A stretch of 52,241 bases of DNA from Clostridiales bacterium (GTDB lineage Bacteria > Bacillota > Clostridia > Oscillospirales > Oscillospiraceae), in the NCBI GenBank assembly GCA_004558115.1, contig SFDT01000009.1, positions 1-52,241 on the forward strand, read 5' to 3'. Shown here one piece after another: positions 40,840 through 48,827 of this stretch. Under the pieces are notes generated by a model. That model was not told the DNA's origin and made no database searches. It saw only the letters and a list, made by a program, of their open reading frames with translations. The number at the start of each line of letters is the position of its first letter. Positions within the stretch are counted from its first letter, which is position 1. Position numbers and translations under genes: made by a program.

Positions 40840-42324
40840 ATGTCTATGATTCGGGTCACAGACCTGACCTTTGCCTATCCGGGCAGCTATGACAATATTT
40901 TTGAACACGCCAGTTTTCAGTTCGACACCAACTGGAAGTTGGGCTTCACCGGCCGCAATGGCCGGGGCAAGACCACATTTCTGCGGCTTTTAACGGGAGA
41001 GCTTCCCCATGGCGGCGCCATCACCGGCGGGGTCCCCTGCGGATATTTCCCGCCGCCGGTGAGGGATGACAGCCGAATGACCCTGGAGGTCATGGAGGCA
41101 GCCTGTCCGGCGGCGGAGGAGTGGGAGCTTCTGCGGGAGGCGGGGCTGCTGGAGGTGGACGGGGAGGCGTTGTACCGTCCCTTCTCCACCCTTTCCAACG
41201 GGGAGCGGACCAAAGTGCTGCTGGCGGCGCTGTTTTGCGGCGAGGACCGCTACCTCCTTATCGACGAGCCCACCAACCACCTGGACGCCCATGCCCGGCA
41301 GGTGACGGCGGAGTATCTTCGGAAAAAGCGGGGCTTTTTGCTGGTGTCCCACGACCGGGACTTCCTGGACGGCTGCGTGGACCATATGATGGCTATCAAC
41401 AAAACCGGCGTGGAGGTGGTGAGCGGCACCTTCTCCTCCTGGTGGGAGAACAAGGCACGAAAGGATGCCTTTGAACAGACAAGAAACGACCGCTTGAAAG
41501 GCGAGATCAGGCGGCTGGAGCAATCGGCGGAGGAACGGCGGCGAAAGGCTGACGCTGTGGAGCGGGCCAAGACCGGCATCTCCTCCCAGGGCATCGTCAA
41601 GCACGGTCTGCGCCCCTATCTGGGAGAAAAATCCCGGAAAGGACAGCAGCAGCGGAAAAACATCGACCGCCGGGCGGAGCGGGCCATTGCGGAAAAGTCC
41701 GAGCTTTTACAGGACCTGGAGCGGGCGGATGCCCTGAAGCTCTATCCCCTCGCCGCCCGGGGACGGCTGTTGGACCTGAAGAATGTGACCCTTTCCTATG
41801 GGGTGCGGACAGTGTGCGGCCCGCTGACCTTTGCGTTGGAGCCGGGAGACCGGGTGGCGCTGGACGGCTCCAACGGCTGCGGCAAGTCCACACTGTTAAA
41901 ATTCCTGTGTGGGGAGGAGGGCATGAGCCATGCCGGGGGATCGACCCGCCTCTCCGGGCTGACAGTGTCCGTGGTGCCCCAGGATACCTCCTTTTTAAAA
42001 GGCTCTTTGCGGGACTTTGCCCGGGAGAGCCAAGTGGATGAAACGCTGCTGCTGGCCATCCTGCGGAAGCTGGACCTCTCCCGGGTACAGTTTGAAAAGG
42101 ACCTGGCGGACTGGTCCGCCGGGCAGCGGAAAAAGGCGCTGCTGGCCCGGAGCCTGTGTCAGAGCGCCCACCTGTATATCTGGGACGAGCCGCTGAACTA
42201 CATCGATGTGTGGAGCCGGATGCAGGTGGAGGAGCTGCTTTTGACGTACCGACCCACCATGCTGTTCGTGGAGCATGACGGTGCCTTCCGCCGGCACATC
42301 GCCACCCGCGTGGTCCAATTGTAA
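40840..42324 (+). CDS. Lsa-type ABC-F ribosomal protection protein
   Basis: A 494-residue protein with two ATPase domains and no membrane segments, near the Lsa(A)/CplR/Lsa(E) length. The N-terminus LTFAYPGSYDNIFEHASFQF and WKLGFTGRNGRGKTTFLRLL is the Lsa-group signature. Signatures are LSNGERTK and WSAGQRKKA; Walker B segments are LLIDEPTNHLD and YIWDEPLNYID. A charged interdomain linker of about 80 residues should reach the peptidyl-transferase centre. Such proteins displace lincosamides, streptogramin A and pleuromutilins; the drug range here is inferred. ATG 40840 has GGAGG at 7 bases; a longer open frame runs through the terminator and is rejected. Control is by the leader. Confidence 0.88.
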   Translation: MSMIRVTDLTFAYPGSYDNIFEHASFQFDTNWKLGFTGRNGRGKTTFLRLLTGELPHGGAITGGVPCGYFPPPVRDDSRMTLEVMEAACPAAEEWELLREAGLLEVDGEALYRPFSTLSNGERTKVLLAALFCGEDRYLLIDEPTNHLDAHARQVTAEYLRKKRGFLLVSHDRDFLDGCVDHMMAINKTGVEVVSGTFSSWWENKARKDAFEQTRNDRLKGEIRRLEQSAEERRRKADAVERAKTGISSQGIVKHGLRPYLGEKSRKGQQQRKNIDRRAERAIAEKSELLQDLERADALKLYPLAARGRLLDLKNVTLSYGVRTVCGPLTFALEPGDRVALDGSNGCGKSTLLKFLCGEEGMSHAGGSTRLSGLTVSVVPQDTSFLKGSLRDFARESQVDETLLLAILRKLDLSRVQFEKDLADWSAGQRKKALLARSLCQSAHLYIWDEPLNYIDVWSRMQVEELLLTYRPTMLFVEHDGAFRRHIATRVVQL

Positions 42325-42326
42325 AA

Positions 42327-42353
42327 ACAGCGCCGGGAGCTTCCCGGCGCTGT
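42327..42353. terminator. Left hairpin of repeat copy A (terminator of the ABC-F gene)
   Basis: ACAGCGCCGGGA pairs with TCCCGGCGCTGT around GCT. It starts 3 bases after the ABC-F stop. Its T run is missing because repeat copy A begins directly after it. Confidence 0.65.
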
Positions 42354-42616
42354 CAGGCTGTCGAAAAATTTTTTTCGACAGCCTGAGCAAGTTTTTCAGC
42401 ACTTAAAAAGTGCTGAAAAACTTAGATTTAAAACGAATGGCCCAGGCCACCCTCTCTTGCCGCTGCGCGGCAATTCACCTTGGGACACCCCTCCTGGGTT
42501 GTCTCCGCGCCAAAAGCCGCCTTCGGCAGTTGCGCTCCGACACGCGCCTGCGGGCGCAGTCTTTCGTAACTATCTTCCTTCCCGCTTTCCAGCAGTTCAC
42601 CCTTTTTCGACAAGCC
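42354..42616. repeat. Structured repeat element, copy A
   Basis: A non-coding unit of about 263 bases with a second copy at 48607-48827. It opens with the hairpin CAGGCTGTCGAAAAA/TTTTTCGACAGCCTG (42354-42385). Then comes a perfect 16-pair hairpin at 42389-42423, and a GC-rich part with GCGCC-TGC-GGGCGC. It ends in CCTTTTTCGACAAGC, whose complement repeats TGTCGAAAAA of the left end. No transposase is encoded, so it is MITE-like. Copy A has about 47 bases (from about 42438) that copy B lacks. Frames open here are antisense shadows without ribosome sites. The 320-base gap between genes is fully taken up by the element and its two flanking hairpins. Confidence 0.8.
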
Positions 42617-42641
42617 CAGCGCCGGGGACTTCCCGGCGCTG
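42617..42641. terminator. Right hairpin of repeat copy A (terminator of the ABM gene)
   Basis: CAGCGCCGGG pairs with CCCGGCGCTG. The stem is the same as that of the hairpin at 42327-42353 on the other side of the repeat, but with a different loop. It lies just after the end of the reverse-strand ABM gene. Confidence 0.65.
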
Positions 42642-42646
42642 TCTGT

Positions 42647-42931
42647 TCAGTAGTTGAATTTATCGATGTGGACGTTGTCACAGAACTGCGCCTTCAAGGC
42701 CTGGAGCTGTGCAAAAATCTCCGTTTCACAGTGGACCTGCTGTAGCTCCGGGGAGGTCCAGGACTCCACCAGCAGCAGCGCATCCGCATCCTGAGCGTCA
42801 AAGAAATAATCGTATTTCAGGTTGCCTTCCTCGTGGATGGAGTTGTTTCGGACACCCAGCTGGCACAGGGCCTGGAAAAAGGCGTCCCGCTGGCCGGGCT
42901 TGCAGTGATAGGTGACGTTCCAAGTTAACAT
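42647..42931 (-). CDS. Antibiotic-biosynthesis-monooxygenase (ABM) domain protein
   Basis: A 94-residue single-domain protein of the dimeric alpha-beta barrel ABM family, which includes quinol monooxygenases such as YgiN and haem-degrading IsdG-type enzymes. Landmarks are the opening LTWNVTYHCKPGQRDAFFQA, the EGNLKYDYFFD strand and VESWTSPELQQVHCETEIFA. There is no signal peptide. AAAAGGAGAT precedes ATG 42931. It is probably transcribed after the RluA gene 17 bases upstream on the same strand. The substrate cannot be predicted from sequence. Confidence 0.83.
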   Translation of the reverse strand: MLTWNVTYHCKPGQRDAFFQALCQLGVRNNSIHEEGNLKYDYFFDAQDADALLLVESWTSPELQQVHCETEIFAQLQALKAQFCDNVHIDKFNY

Positions 42932-42948
42932 AATATATATCTCCTTTT

Positions 42949-43839
42949 TTAGGATTCCGGCACCAGACGGCGCATATCCGCCGGCAGGGGCGCGGTCAGG
43001 GACAGGACTTCCCCGGTGACGGGGTGAATGAGGCGCAGGGCATAGGCGTGCAGGGCGGGGCGGGGGATAAGGGCCGGGTCCTCTGTGCCGTACAGCCAGT
43101 CTCCCGCCAGGGGGTGACCGATGGAGGCCATGTGAAGGCGCAGCTGATGGGTGCGGCCGGTCTCCGGCACCAGCTTTACCAGGGAGAGGGCCTCTCCCGG
43201 CACCAGGACCTCATAGTGGGAGATGGCGCTCTGACCGTCGGGGCGTATCTTCCGCGCCACGGCGGAGGTCTCATCCCGGCCGATGGGGGCGTCGATGGTG
43301 CCCCGGAGAGGCTGGGGACAGCCCAGGCACACGGCCCGGTACTCCCGGTAAAAGCCCTCTGTGTGAAGGGCGCGGCGCAGGCGGTCGTGGACATAGCCGC
43401 TTTTTGCCACCACCATGAGGCCGGTGGTGCCCTTGTCCAGCCGGTTCACGGAGTGGAAAATGAAATCCGTGCCCCGCTGCCAGGCCAGGGCTCCGGCCAC
43501 GGTGGGGGTATCCGGCAGGAAATTGGAGGCATGGGCCGTCATGCCGGCGGGTTTATCCACCACCAGCAGGTGCCCGTCCTCCCATACGATGGGCAGCGGC
43601 CAATCGCCGGGAGTGGGCAGGACCTTGGGGGGCCGGTGGTCTCCGGTCTCCACCTGCAATACATCTCCCGCGTGCAGAATGTCCACGGTGCGGGCGTGGC
43701 GGCCGTTTACCAAAATGCCGTTTTCCGCCCGGGTCAGCCGGGCCACGGCGTGGGTGGAAAAGTGCAGCCCCGCCTTTAAAATATGGCGGACGGTGGAGCC
43801 GTCCTCCGCCGCCGTGATGGTTTTTGTGATGGTTTCCAG
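42949..43839 (-). CDS. RluA-family pseudouridine synthase, probable CTG start
   Basis: A 296-residue pseudouridine synthase of the RluA/RluD family, which modifies 23S rRNA or tRNA uridines. The catalytic Asp lies in HSVNRLDKGTTGLMVVAKSG. Other family segments are VVDKPAGMTAHA and PETGRTHQLRLHMASIGHPL. An S4-like part precedes them (VARLTRAENGILVNGRHART). No ATG, GTG or TTG is in frame near the family N-terminus. A perfect AAAGGAGGG is followed after 7 bases by an in-frame CTG at 43839-43837, taken as the start. An upstream ATG at 43944 would lie before that ribosome site and overlap the divergent promoter. It precedes the ABM gene. Confidence 0.85.
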   Translation of the reverse strand: METITKTITAAEDGSTVRHILKAGLHFSTHAVARLTRAENGILVNGRHARTVDILHAGDVLQVETGDHRPPKVLPTPGDWPLPIVWEDGHLLVVDKPAGMTAHASNFLPDTPTVAGALAWQRGTDFIFHSVNRLDKGTTGLMVVAKSGYVHDRLRRALHTEGFYREYRAVCLGCPQPLRGTIDAPIGRDETSAVARKIRPDGQSAISHYEVLVPGEALSLVKLVPETGRTHQLRLHMASIGHPLAGDWLYGTEDPALIPRPALHAYALRLIHPVTGEVLSLTAPLPADMRRLVPES

Positions 43840-43910
43840 AGGCGTGCCCTCCTTTCGCCCTTTACCATAGCATAAAAAGCTGCTTTTGCATAGCCAAAAC
43901 CAGAGAAGTG

Positions 43911-43919
43911 TGGTAAAAT
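43911..43919 (+). promoter_or_regulatory. Extended -10 promoter of the Uup-type gene
   Basis: TGG plus TAAAAT (43914-43919), 36 bases before the start codon, without a clear -35 box. It is similar in form to the promoter at 15349. Confidence 0.45.
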
Positions 43920-43955
43920 AACCTATCTGTGCAAATGAACGCAAGGAGGCATCCC

Positions 43956-45731
43956 ATGCTGTTATCCGCGGAACGCATTTCCATCAACTTCGGCAGCCGG
44001 CAGCTGCTGGAGAATGTGAATTTTTACTTGAATGAGGGGGACAAGACCGGCATCATCGGTATCAACGGCACCGGCAAGTCCACATTTTTGAAGGTGCTGG
44101 CGGGCATCACGGAGCCGGACGCCGGCACCATTTCCCGAAATCCCAACGTGCAGGTGAGCTTCCTGCCCCAAAATCCGGTGATGGATGACAGCGCCACTGT
44201 GCTGGAGCAGGTGTTTCTGCATTTTTCCCCGGAGTTCCGGGCATTGAACGAATACGAGGCTAAATCTATGCTGAACCGCCTGGGCCTGCCGGACTTTGAC
44301 CAGAAGGTGGGCACTCTCTCCGGCGGCCAGCGGAAGCGGGTGGCTCTGGCGGCGGCGCTGCTTCACCCGGCGGATGTGCTGGTACTGGACGAGCCCACCA
44401 ACCACCTGGACGCCGAGATGACCGCCTGGCTGGAGGACTGGCTCCGACGGTTCAAGGGCGGCCTGGTCATGGTGACCCATGACCGCTACTTTTTGGAGCG
44501 GGTGGTGAACCACATCACGGAGCTGAGCCGGGGCAAGCTGTACCACTACGAGGCCAATTACTCCAAATATCTGGAGCTGAAAGCCCAGCGGGCGGAAATG
44601 GCGGAGGCCAGCGAGCGCAAGCGCCAGTCTATTTTGCGGGTGGAGCGGGAGTGGATCCTGCGGGGCTGCAAGGCCCGGACCACGAAATCCAAGGAACGCA
44701 TCCAGCGATATGAGGCCCTGCTGGGCCAGGACGCGCCGGAAACGGATGACACCGTGCAGCTGGCGGCGGCCTCCAGCCGCCTGGGGAAAAAGATCATTGA
44801 GCTGAAGGATGTCACCAAGGGCTTTGACGGCAGGACGCTGGTGGACCATTTCTCCTATAACCTGCTGCGAAACGACCGCATCGGCATCGTGGGCCGCAAC
44901 GGCGCGGGCAAATCCACCCTGCTGCACCTGATCGCCGGGGAACTGACCCCGGACAGCGGCAGCGTGGATATGGGAACCACGGTGAAGGTCGGCCACTTTT
45001 CCCAGGAGGGACGGGAGCTGAATTTGGACCAGCGGGTCTACGATTTCATCCATGACATCGCCGACGAGGTGCGGACAGACGAGGGCACCTTCACCGCCAA
45101 CCAGATGATGGAGCGGTTTCTGTTTCCAAGTGACCTCCAGTCCGTGCCCATCGGGCGCCTTTCCGGCGGGGAACGGCGGCGGCTGTACCTGCTGTCGGTG
45201 CTGATGTCGGCGCCCAACGTGCTGCTGCTGGACGAGCCCACCAACGATTTGGATGTGACGACCCTCTCCATTCTGGAGGACTATCTCCAGGGGTTTCCGG
45301 GCCCGATTTTGGTGGTGTCCCACGACCGATTCCTGCTGGATAAGCTGGCGGAATCCATTTTTGAGGTCCGGGACGGCCGGGTGCTGCGCTACACCGGCAA
45401 CTGGTCCGACTGGCAGGCCAAGCGCCGGGAGGAGGAAGCGCCCGCGAAAGCGGAGAAACCCAAAGCGGCGGCGGAGCGTCCCCGGGAGCGGAAGCTGAAA
45501 TTCTCCTATAAGGAGCAGCTGGAATTCGAGACCATCGACGGAGAGCTGGCGGAGCTGGAGCGGCAGGTGGCCGAGTGCGCCGAGGCCCAAGGCCGCTGCG
45601 GCAGCGACTATGTGAAGCTCCAGGAGCTTCAGGCCAAACAGGCGGAGCTGGAAGCAAAGCTGGAGGAAAAAACGGAACGCTGGGTCTATCTCACGGAACT
45701 GAAAGAAAAAATCGACGCCCAGAACGGCTGA
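43956..45731 (+). CDS. Uup/YdiF-type ABC-F protein
   Basis: A 591-residue housekeeping-type ABC-F ATPase with two nucleotide-binding domains: Walker A GINGTGKST and GRNGAGKST, signatures LSGGQRKRV and LSGGERRRL, Walker B LVLDEPTNHLD and LLLDEPTNDLD. A C-terminal extension of about 100 residues is Ala/Lys/Glu-rich and forms a coiled coil (EFETIDGELAELERQVAECA onward), the mark of the Uup subgroup. These proteins act on ribosomes or DNA structures and are not usually drug-specific, unlike the Lsa-type gene 1.6 kb upstream. ATG 43956 follows AAGGAGG. It is divergent from the RluA gene. Confidence 0.92.
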   Translation: MLLSAERISINFGSRQLLENVNFYLNEGDKTGIIGINGTGKSTFLKVLAGITEPDAGTISRNPNVQVSFLPQNPVMDDSATVLEQVFLHFSPEFRALNEYEAKSMLNRLGLPDFDQKVGTLSGGQRKRVALAAALLHPADVLVLDEPTNHLDAEMTAWLEDWLRRFKGGLVMVTHDRYFLERVVNHITELSRGKLYHYEANYSKYLELKAQRAEMAEASERKRQSILRVEREWILRGCKARTTKSKERIQRYEALLGQDAPETDDTVQLAAASSRLGKKIIELKDVTKGFDGRTLVDHFSYNLLRNDRIGIVGRNGAGKSTLLHLIAGELTPDSGSVDMGTTVKVGHFSQEGRELNLDQRVYDFIHDIADEVRTDEGTFTANQMMERFLFPSDLQSVPIGRLSGGERRRLYLLSVLMSAPNVLLLDEPTNDLDVTTLSILEDYLQGFPGPILVVSHDRFLLDKLAESIFEVRDGRVLRYTGNWSDWQAKRREEEAPAKAEKPKAAAERPRERKLKFSYKEQLEFETIDGELAELERQVAECAEAQGRCGSDYVKLQELQAKQAELEAKLEEKTERWVYLTELKEKIDAQNG

Positions 45732-45744
45732 GTGGAAATATCAG

Positions 45745-45773
45745 GTGACAGGAACACCAATTTTTGTTATAAT
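45745..45773 (+). promoter_or_regulatory. Promoter of the GGDEF gene
   Basis: GTGACA (45745-45750), 17 bases and TATAAT (45768-45773). Confidence 0.65.
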
Positions 45774-45810
45774 AACAGCACTTACATTTTGAAATGGAAG
45801 GAGGGAGGAC

Positions 45811-46944
45811 TTGGACACCAGGTTTGACTGGCAAGGCGGGATCGCGGCCATCCGAAAGGAGCACCGCAAGATCGATGGAAAGTGGCTGTGGATGCAGTAC
45901 CGGCTGATGGCCGCGCTGGCGGCATTTGCCACGGCGGCGGAGGTCATCATGTATTTCCTGCTGCAGGAGCTGCGGATCCCCAAGGTTTCTTCGACCGTGT
46001 ATCTGCTGAAGTATCTCGTGGCGCCGTTCGCGGCCAATTTGCTGTTGACTCTGGGCGCGGCGCTGGCGGTTCGGAGCGGCCTGACGGAAACACAAAAGAG
46101 CTATCTTGTCTCCACGCTGCTGGCGGTGATGGCCTTTGTGATGTACACAGTCCACGCGGTGTTTCCGGCATTGTCCTCCCTGTTCATCATTCCCCTGCTG
46201 CTGACGGTGGTTTACGGTGACCAGCGGCTGACGGCGTACATCGCCGCTTGCTGTGTGGGCGGCAAGGCGGTCTCCGACCTGCTTTTGCGCTGGGACCCCA
46301 GCCGGATCAAGGTCACGGACAGCGTGGACACCCTGGTGGATTTTGGCCTTTCCCTGGTGCTGCTGGCGGTGTTTTACGGGGTCTGCGCCTGCATGATCCT
46401 GATGGAACAGCAAAAGCACGAGGCATCCATCCGGCTGGAGCAGGAGCGCCAGCGGCTGCGGGAGGAGTCCCTCCGGGACCAGCTGACCCGCGTGGGCAAC
46501 CGGGAGGCCCTGCGGCAGATGTTCCAGACCATGGAGGCGGACCAAAGCGGCCAGCGGTATTTTCTGGCCATGATGGATCTGGACGATTTCAAAAACCTGA
46601 ACGACACCTACGGCCACAGCCAGGGAGACCGGTATTTGCGGGCCCTGGGCCAGGTGCTGCTGGACCTGTCAAAAGGAGAAACGGCCTCCTTCCGCTTCGG
46701 CGGCGACGAGTTTTGCGCGGTATTTTGGAACTGCGGACCGGAGCGGGTGGAACAGCTTTGCCGGGAGATCCAGCGGCGCTACGCCGCGGCGGCCGCGGAC
46801 TGCGGCAGCCGGCAGGTGTCCCTCAGCATCGGCGTGGCGGAATACCGGCGGCAGGAGTCGACGGAATGGCTGCTGGACCGGGCGGATGCCATTTTGTACC
46901 GGGCCAAGCAGAATAAGGGCAGCATCCTGCTGGAAACAAATTAA
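45811..46944 (+). CDS. Membrane diguanylate cyclase (GGDEF)
   Basis: A 377-residue signalling protein. Five to six membrane helices fill about residues 28-205. A short coiled stretch (EASIRLEQERQRLREESLRD) leads to a GGDEF domain. The active-site motif is intact (RFGGDEFCAVF), preceded by LDDFKNLNDTYGHSQGDRYL, so it should make cyclic di-GMP from two GTP. No RxxD inhibitory site is obvious just before the motif. The start is TTG 45811 after GGAAGGAGGGAGG. The membrane part resembles no sensor family I can name; the signal is unknown. No EAL or PilZ gene is nearby. Confidence 0.9.
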   Translation: MDTRFDWQGGIAAIRKEHRKIDGKWLWMQYRLMAALAAFATAAEVIMYFLLQELRIPKVSSTVYLLKYLVAPFAANLLLTLGAALAVRSGLTETQKSYLVSTLLAVMAFVMYTVHAVFPALSSLFIIPLLLTVVYGDQRLTAYIAACCVGGKAVSDLLLRWDPSRIKVTDSVDTLVDFGLSLVLLAVFYGVCACMILMEQQKHEASIRLEQERQRLREESLRDQLTRVGNREALRQMFQTMEADQSGQRYFLAMMDLDDFKNLNDTYGHSQGDRYLRALGQVLLDLSKGETASFRFGGDEFCAVFWNCGPERVEQLCREIQRRYAAAAADCGSRQVSLSIGVAEYRRQESTEWLLDRADAILYRAKQNKGSILLETN

Positions 46945-46946
46945 AA

Positions 46947-46978
46947 AAAGAAGCCCTCCCGGCGGGAGGGCTTCTTTC
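46947..46978. terminator. Bidirectional terminator
   Basis: AAAGAAGCCCTCCC pairs with GGGAGGGCTTCTTT around GGC, between the convergent GGDEF and macrodomain genes. Confidence 0.88.
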
Positions 46979-46985
46979 TGTGTCG

Positions 46986-47522
46986 TTAGATGCGCTCAGC
47001 TTTTTCTTCGGCATACCAGAGATTCCAGGTCTGCCGGTAGACGGCGGCGGTGGCCTCTGTGTGGCACACCATGCGTACCCGGCGGGGAAGCTCGTGTTCC
47101 GCCAGCCAGTCCATCATGGCCCGCAGGGCCACCGTGGCGGCCTGGGGCAGGGGATAGCCGTAGATGCCTGTGGAAATAGAGGGGAAATCCACACTTTCAA
47201 TGTTGTTGGCGGCGGCCAGGGACAGGCAGCTGCGGTAGCAGGAGGCCAGAAGGGCGGGCTCGCCCAGTCCGCCGCCCTGCCAGATGGGGCCGGGGGTGTG
47301 GATAACGTATTTGGCGGGCAGGTCATAGCCTTTTGTCAGCTTGGCCTTTCCGGTCTCGCAGCCGCCCAGGGTGCGGCATTCCTCCAGCAGCGACCGACCG
47401 GCGGCCCGGTGGATGGCACCGTCTACGCCGGAGCCGCCCAGCAGCGAGGTATTGGCGGCGTTGACGATGGCCTCCGCGTCGGAGCGGGTGATGTCTCCCA
47501 CGATGATGTCAAATCGTTTCAT
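46986..47522 (-). CDS. Macrodomain protein (ADP-ribose-acting, YmdB-like)
   Basis: A 178-residue stand-alone macrodomain. It binds ADP-ribose and usually hydrolyses O-acetyl-ADP-ribose or removes mono-ADP-ribose. Landmarks are AIVNAANTSLLGGSGVDGAI near residue 18 with the catalytic Asn and Asp, and FPSISTGIYGYPLPQAATVA for the phosphate loop. AAGGAGGCGATAGT precedes ATG 47522. No ADP-ribosyltransferase or toxin partner is visible, so a general repair or signalling role is likely. Its promoter spacer contains an inverted repeat, a possible operator. Confidence 0.92.
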   Translation of the reverse strand: MKRFDIIVGDITRSDAEAIVNAANTSLLGGSGVDGAIHRAAGRSLLEECRTLGGCETGKAKLTKGYDLPAKYVIHTPGPIWQGGGLGEPALLASCYRSCLSLAAANNIESVDFPSISTGIYGYPLPQAATVALRAMMDWLAEHELPRRVRMVCHTEATAAVYRQTWNLWYAEEKAERI

Positions 47523-47543
47523 ACTATCGCCTCCTTAAAATCC

Positions 47544-47571
47544 AGTATATCCCGATTCCGGGAAAAAGCAA
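47544..47571 (-). promoter_or_regulatory. Macrodomain gene promoter with spacer dyad
   Basis: On the reverse strand, TTGCTT (47571-47566), 16 bases and TATACT (47549-47544). The spacer holds TCCCG-GAAT-CGGGA (47550-47563), a candidate operator. Confidence 0.55.
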
Positions 47572-47620
47572 GGTCACATCTTTCCACTGGACATGGACCG
47601 CGCTTTTTCCGCAATAGCCC

Positions 47621-47649
47621 TTGCGGTTTCTAAATTTTTGTGGGATAAT
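47621..47649 (+). promoter_or_regulatory. Promoter of the degV-type gene
   Basis: TTGCGG (47621-47626), 17 bases and GATAAT (47644-47649), with a TGG extension before the -10 box. Confidence 0.6.
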
Positions 47650-47692
47650 CATTCCAATGTTCAAATACTGCGAAAGAATGGAAGAATGAGTT

Positions 47693-48559
47693 ATGTATCC
47701 ACGGAAGATCGCGATCCTGACAGATTCCTGCGCCGATTTGTCTCCCCAACTGGCGGAGGAGAACCATATTTTCGTGGTCCCCCTGCGCATTTTGTGCGCT
47801 GACGGGGAATACCTGGACGGCGTGAATATCCGGGGCGAAGACGTTTATCGCCGCCTGCGGGCGGGAGAACTGCCCCAGACCTCCCTGCCTGCAACGGAGG
47901 AGATCTTGAAGCTGCTGACCCGCATTCATGAGGAAGGCTATGACGGCGTGATCGCCGTCATGCTCTCCGGCGGCCTGTCCGGCACCTATAATCTGCTGCG
48001 GCTGGTGGCGGAGGAATGCCGGGGCAAGCTGGAAGTCCGGGCCTTTGACTCCGTCAGCGGCGCCCTGGGCCTGGGCATGACCGTGCTGCAATTGGCGGAG
48101 GATATCCGGAACGGTATGGACTGGGAGGAATTGACGGAGCGGCGGGCACCACAGCTCATCGCGGGGACCCATCCCTTCTTCTCCGTGGATACCCTGGAAT
48201 ACCTGCAAAAGGGCGGGCGCATCGGCAAAGTCACCGCCACGGCGGGGATGCTGCTGCAGATCAAGCCGCTCCTTACCTTTGCCGAGGATGGCCAATTGAC
48301 CTCCGTGGCCAAGGTCCGGGGGAGAAACCAGGTGGTGGACAAGCTGGTGGACCTGACGGTGAAGGCCTGCGGCGGCCACAAGCGGTACAATCTGGCGGTG
48401 GCCAACGGCGGCGCACCGGAGGGCATGGCGCTGGTGCGCCAAAAGCTGACGGCGGCTCTGCCGGATTACGACCACATCTGGGAGGGTGAGATCGACGGCA
48501 CCCTCAGCGTCTACATCGGCGACGGCGTGCTGGGCGCCGCTGTCCAGGTGTTGGACTGA
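47693..48559 (+). CDS. DegV-family fatty-acid-binding protein
   Basis: A 288-residue protein of the DegV family. DegV proteins bind fatty acids, and some (FakB) present them to the kinase FakA for phosphorylation. The N-terminus IAILTDSCADLSPQLAEENH, the SLPATEEI segment in the place of the usual TSQPS, the SGGLSGTYNLLRL loop and LQKGGRIGKVTATAGMLLQI are family marks. There is no signal peptide. The ribosome site is weak (GGAAGA 10 bases before ATG 47693). No fakA is adjacent. Repeat copy B follows the gene. Confidence 0.9.
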   Translation: MYPRKIAILTDSCADLSPQLAEENHIFVVPLRILCADGEYLDGVNIRGEDVYRRLRAGELPQTSLPATEEILKLLTRIHEEGYDGVIAVMLSGGLSGTYNLLRLVAEECRGKLEVRAFDSVSGALGLGMTVLQLAEDIRNGMDWEELTERRAPQLIAGTHPFFSVDTLEYLQKGGRIGKVTATAGMLLQIKPLLTFAEDGQLTSVAKVRGRNQVVDKLVDLTVKACGGHKRYNLAVANGGAPEGMALVRQKLTAALPDYDHIWEGEIDGTLSVYIGDGVLGAAVQVLD

Positions 48560-48570
48560 AGGAAACAAAC

Positions 48571-48606
48571 AAGCAGCCTGCGTCCCCACAGGGACGCAGG
48601 CTGCTT
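48571..48606. terminator. Left hairpin of repeat copy B (terminator of the degV-type gene)
   Basis: AAGCAGCCTGCGTCCC pairs with GGGACGCAGGCTGCTT around CACA. As in copy A, the repeat begins directly at its 3' foot, so no T run follows. Confidence 0.7.
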
Positions 48607-48827
48607 CAGGCTGTCGAAAAAATCTTTTCGACAGCCTGAACAAGTTTTTCAGAACTTAAAAAGTTCTGAAAAACTTAGATTTCAAACGAAAGACACCCCT
48701 CCTGGTTTGTCTCCGCGCCAAGAGCCGCCTTCGGCGGTTGCGCTCCGACACGCGCCTGCGGGCGCAGTCTTTCGTAACTATCTTCCTTCCCGTTATCCAG
48801 CAGTTCACCCTTTTTCGACAAGCTCAG
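48607..48827. repeat. Structured repeat element, copy B
   Basis: The second copy, about 221 bases, is about 90% identical to copy A over the shared part. It has the same opening hairpin (48607-48638), the same 16-pair second hairpin (48642-48676) and the same 3' end (CCTTTTTCGACAAGC). In the second hairpin one C-G pair of copy A is an A-T pair here. Both partners changed (CAGCACTT to CAGAACTT, and AAGTGCTG to AAGTTCTG), so the stem stayed perfect. Copy B lacks about 47 bases found in copy A. The 300-base gap holds no gene besides this element and its flanking hairpins. Confidence 0.8.

Noticed and set aside
42428..42613. A 61-codon reverse-strand frame inside repeat copy A
   Set aside because: No ribosome site, not preserved in copy B, and lies in structured non-coding sequence.
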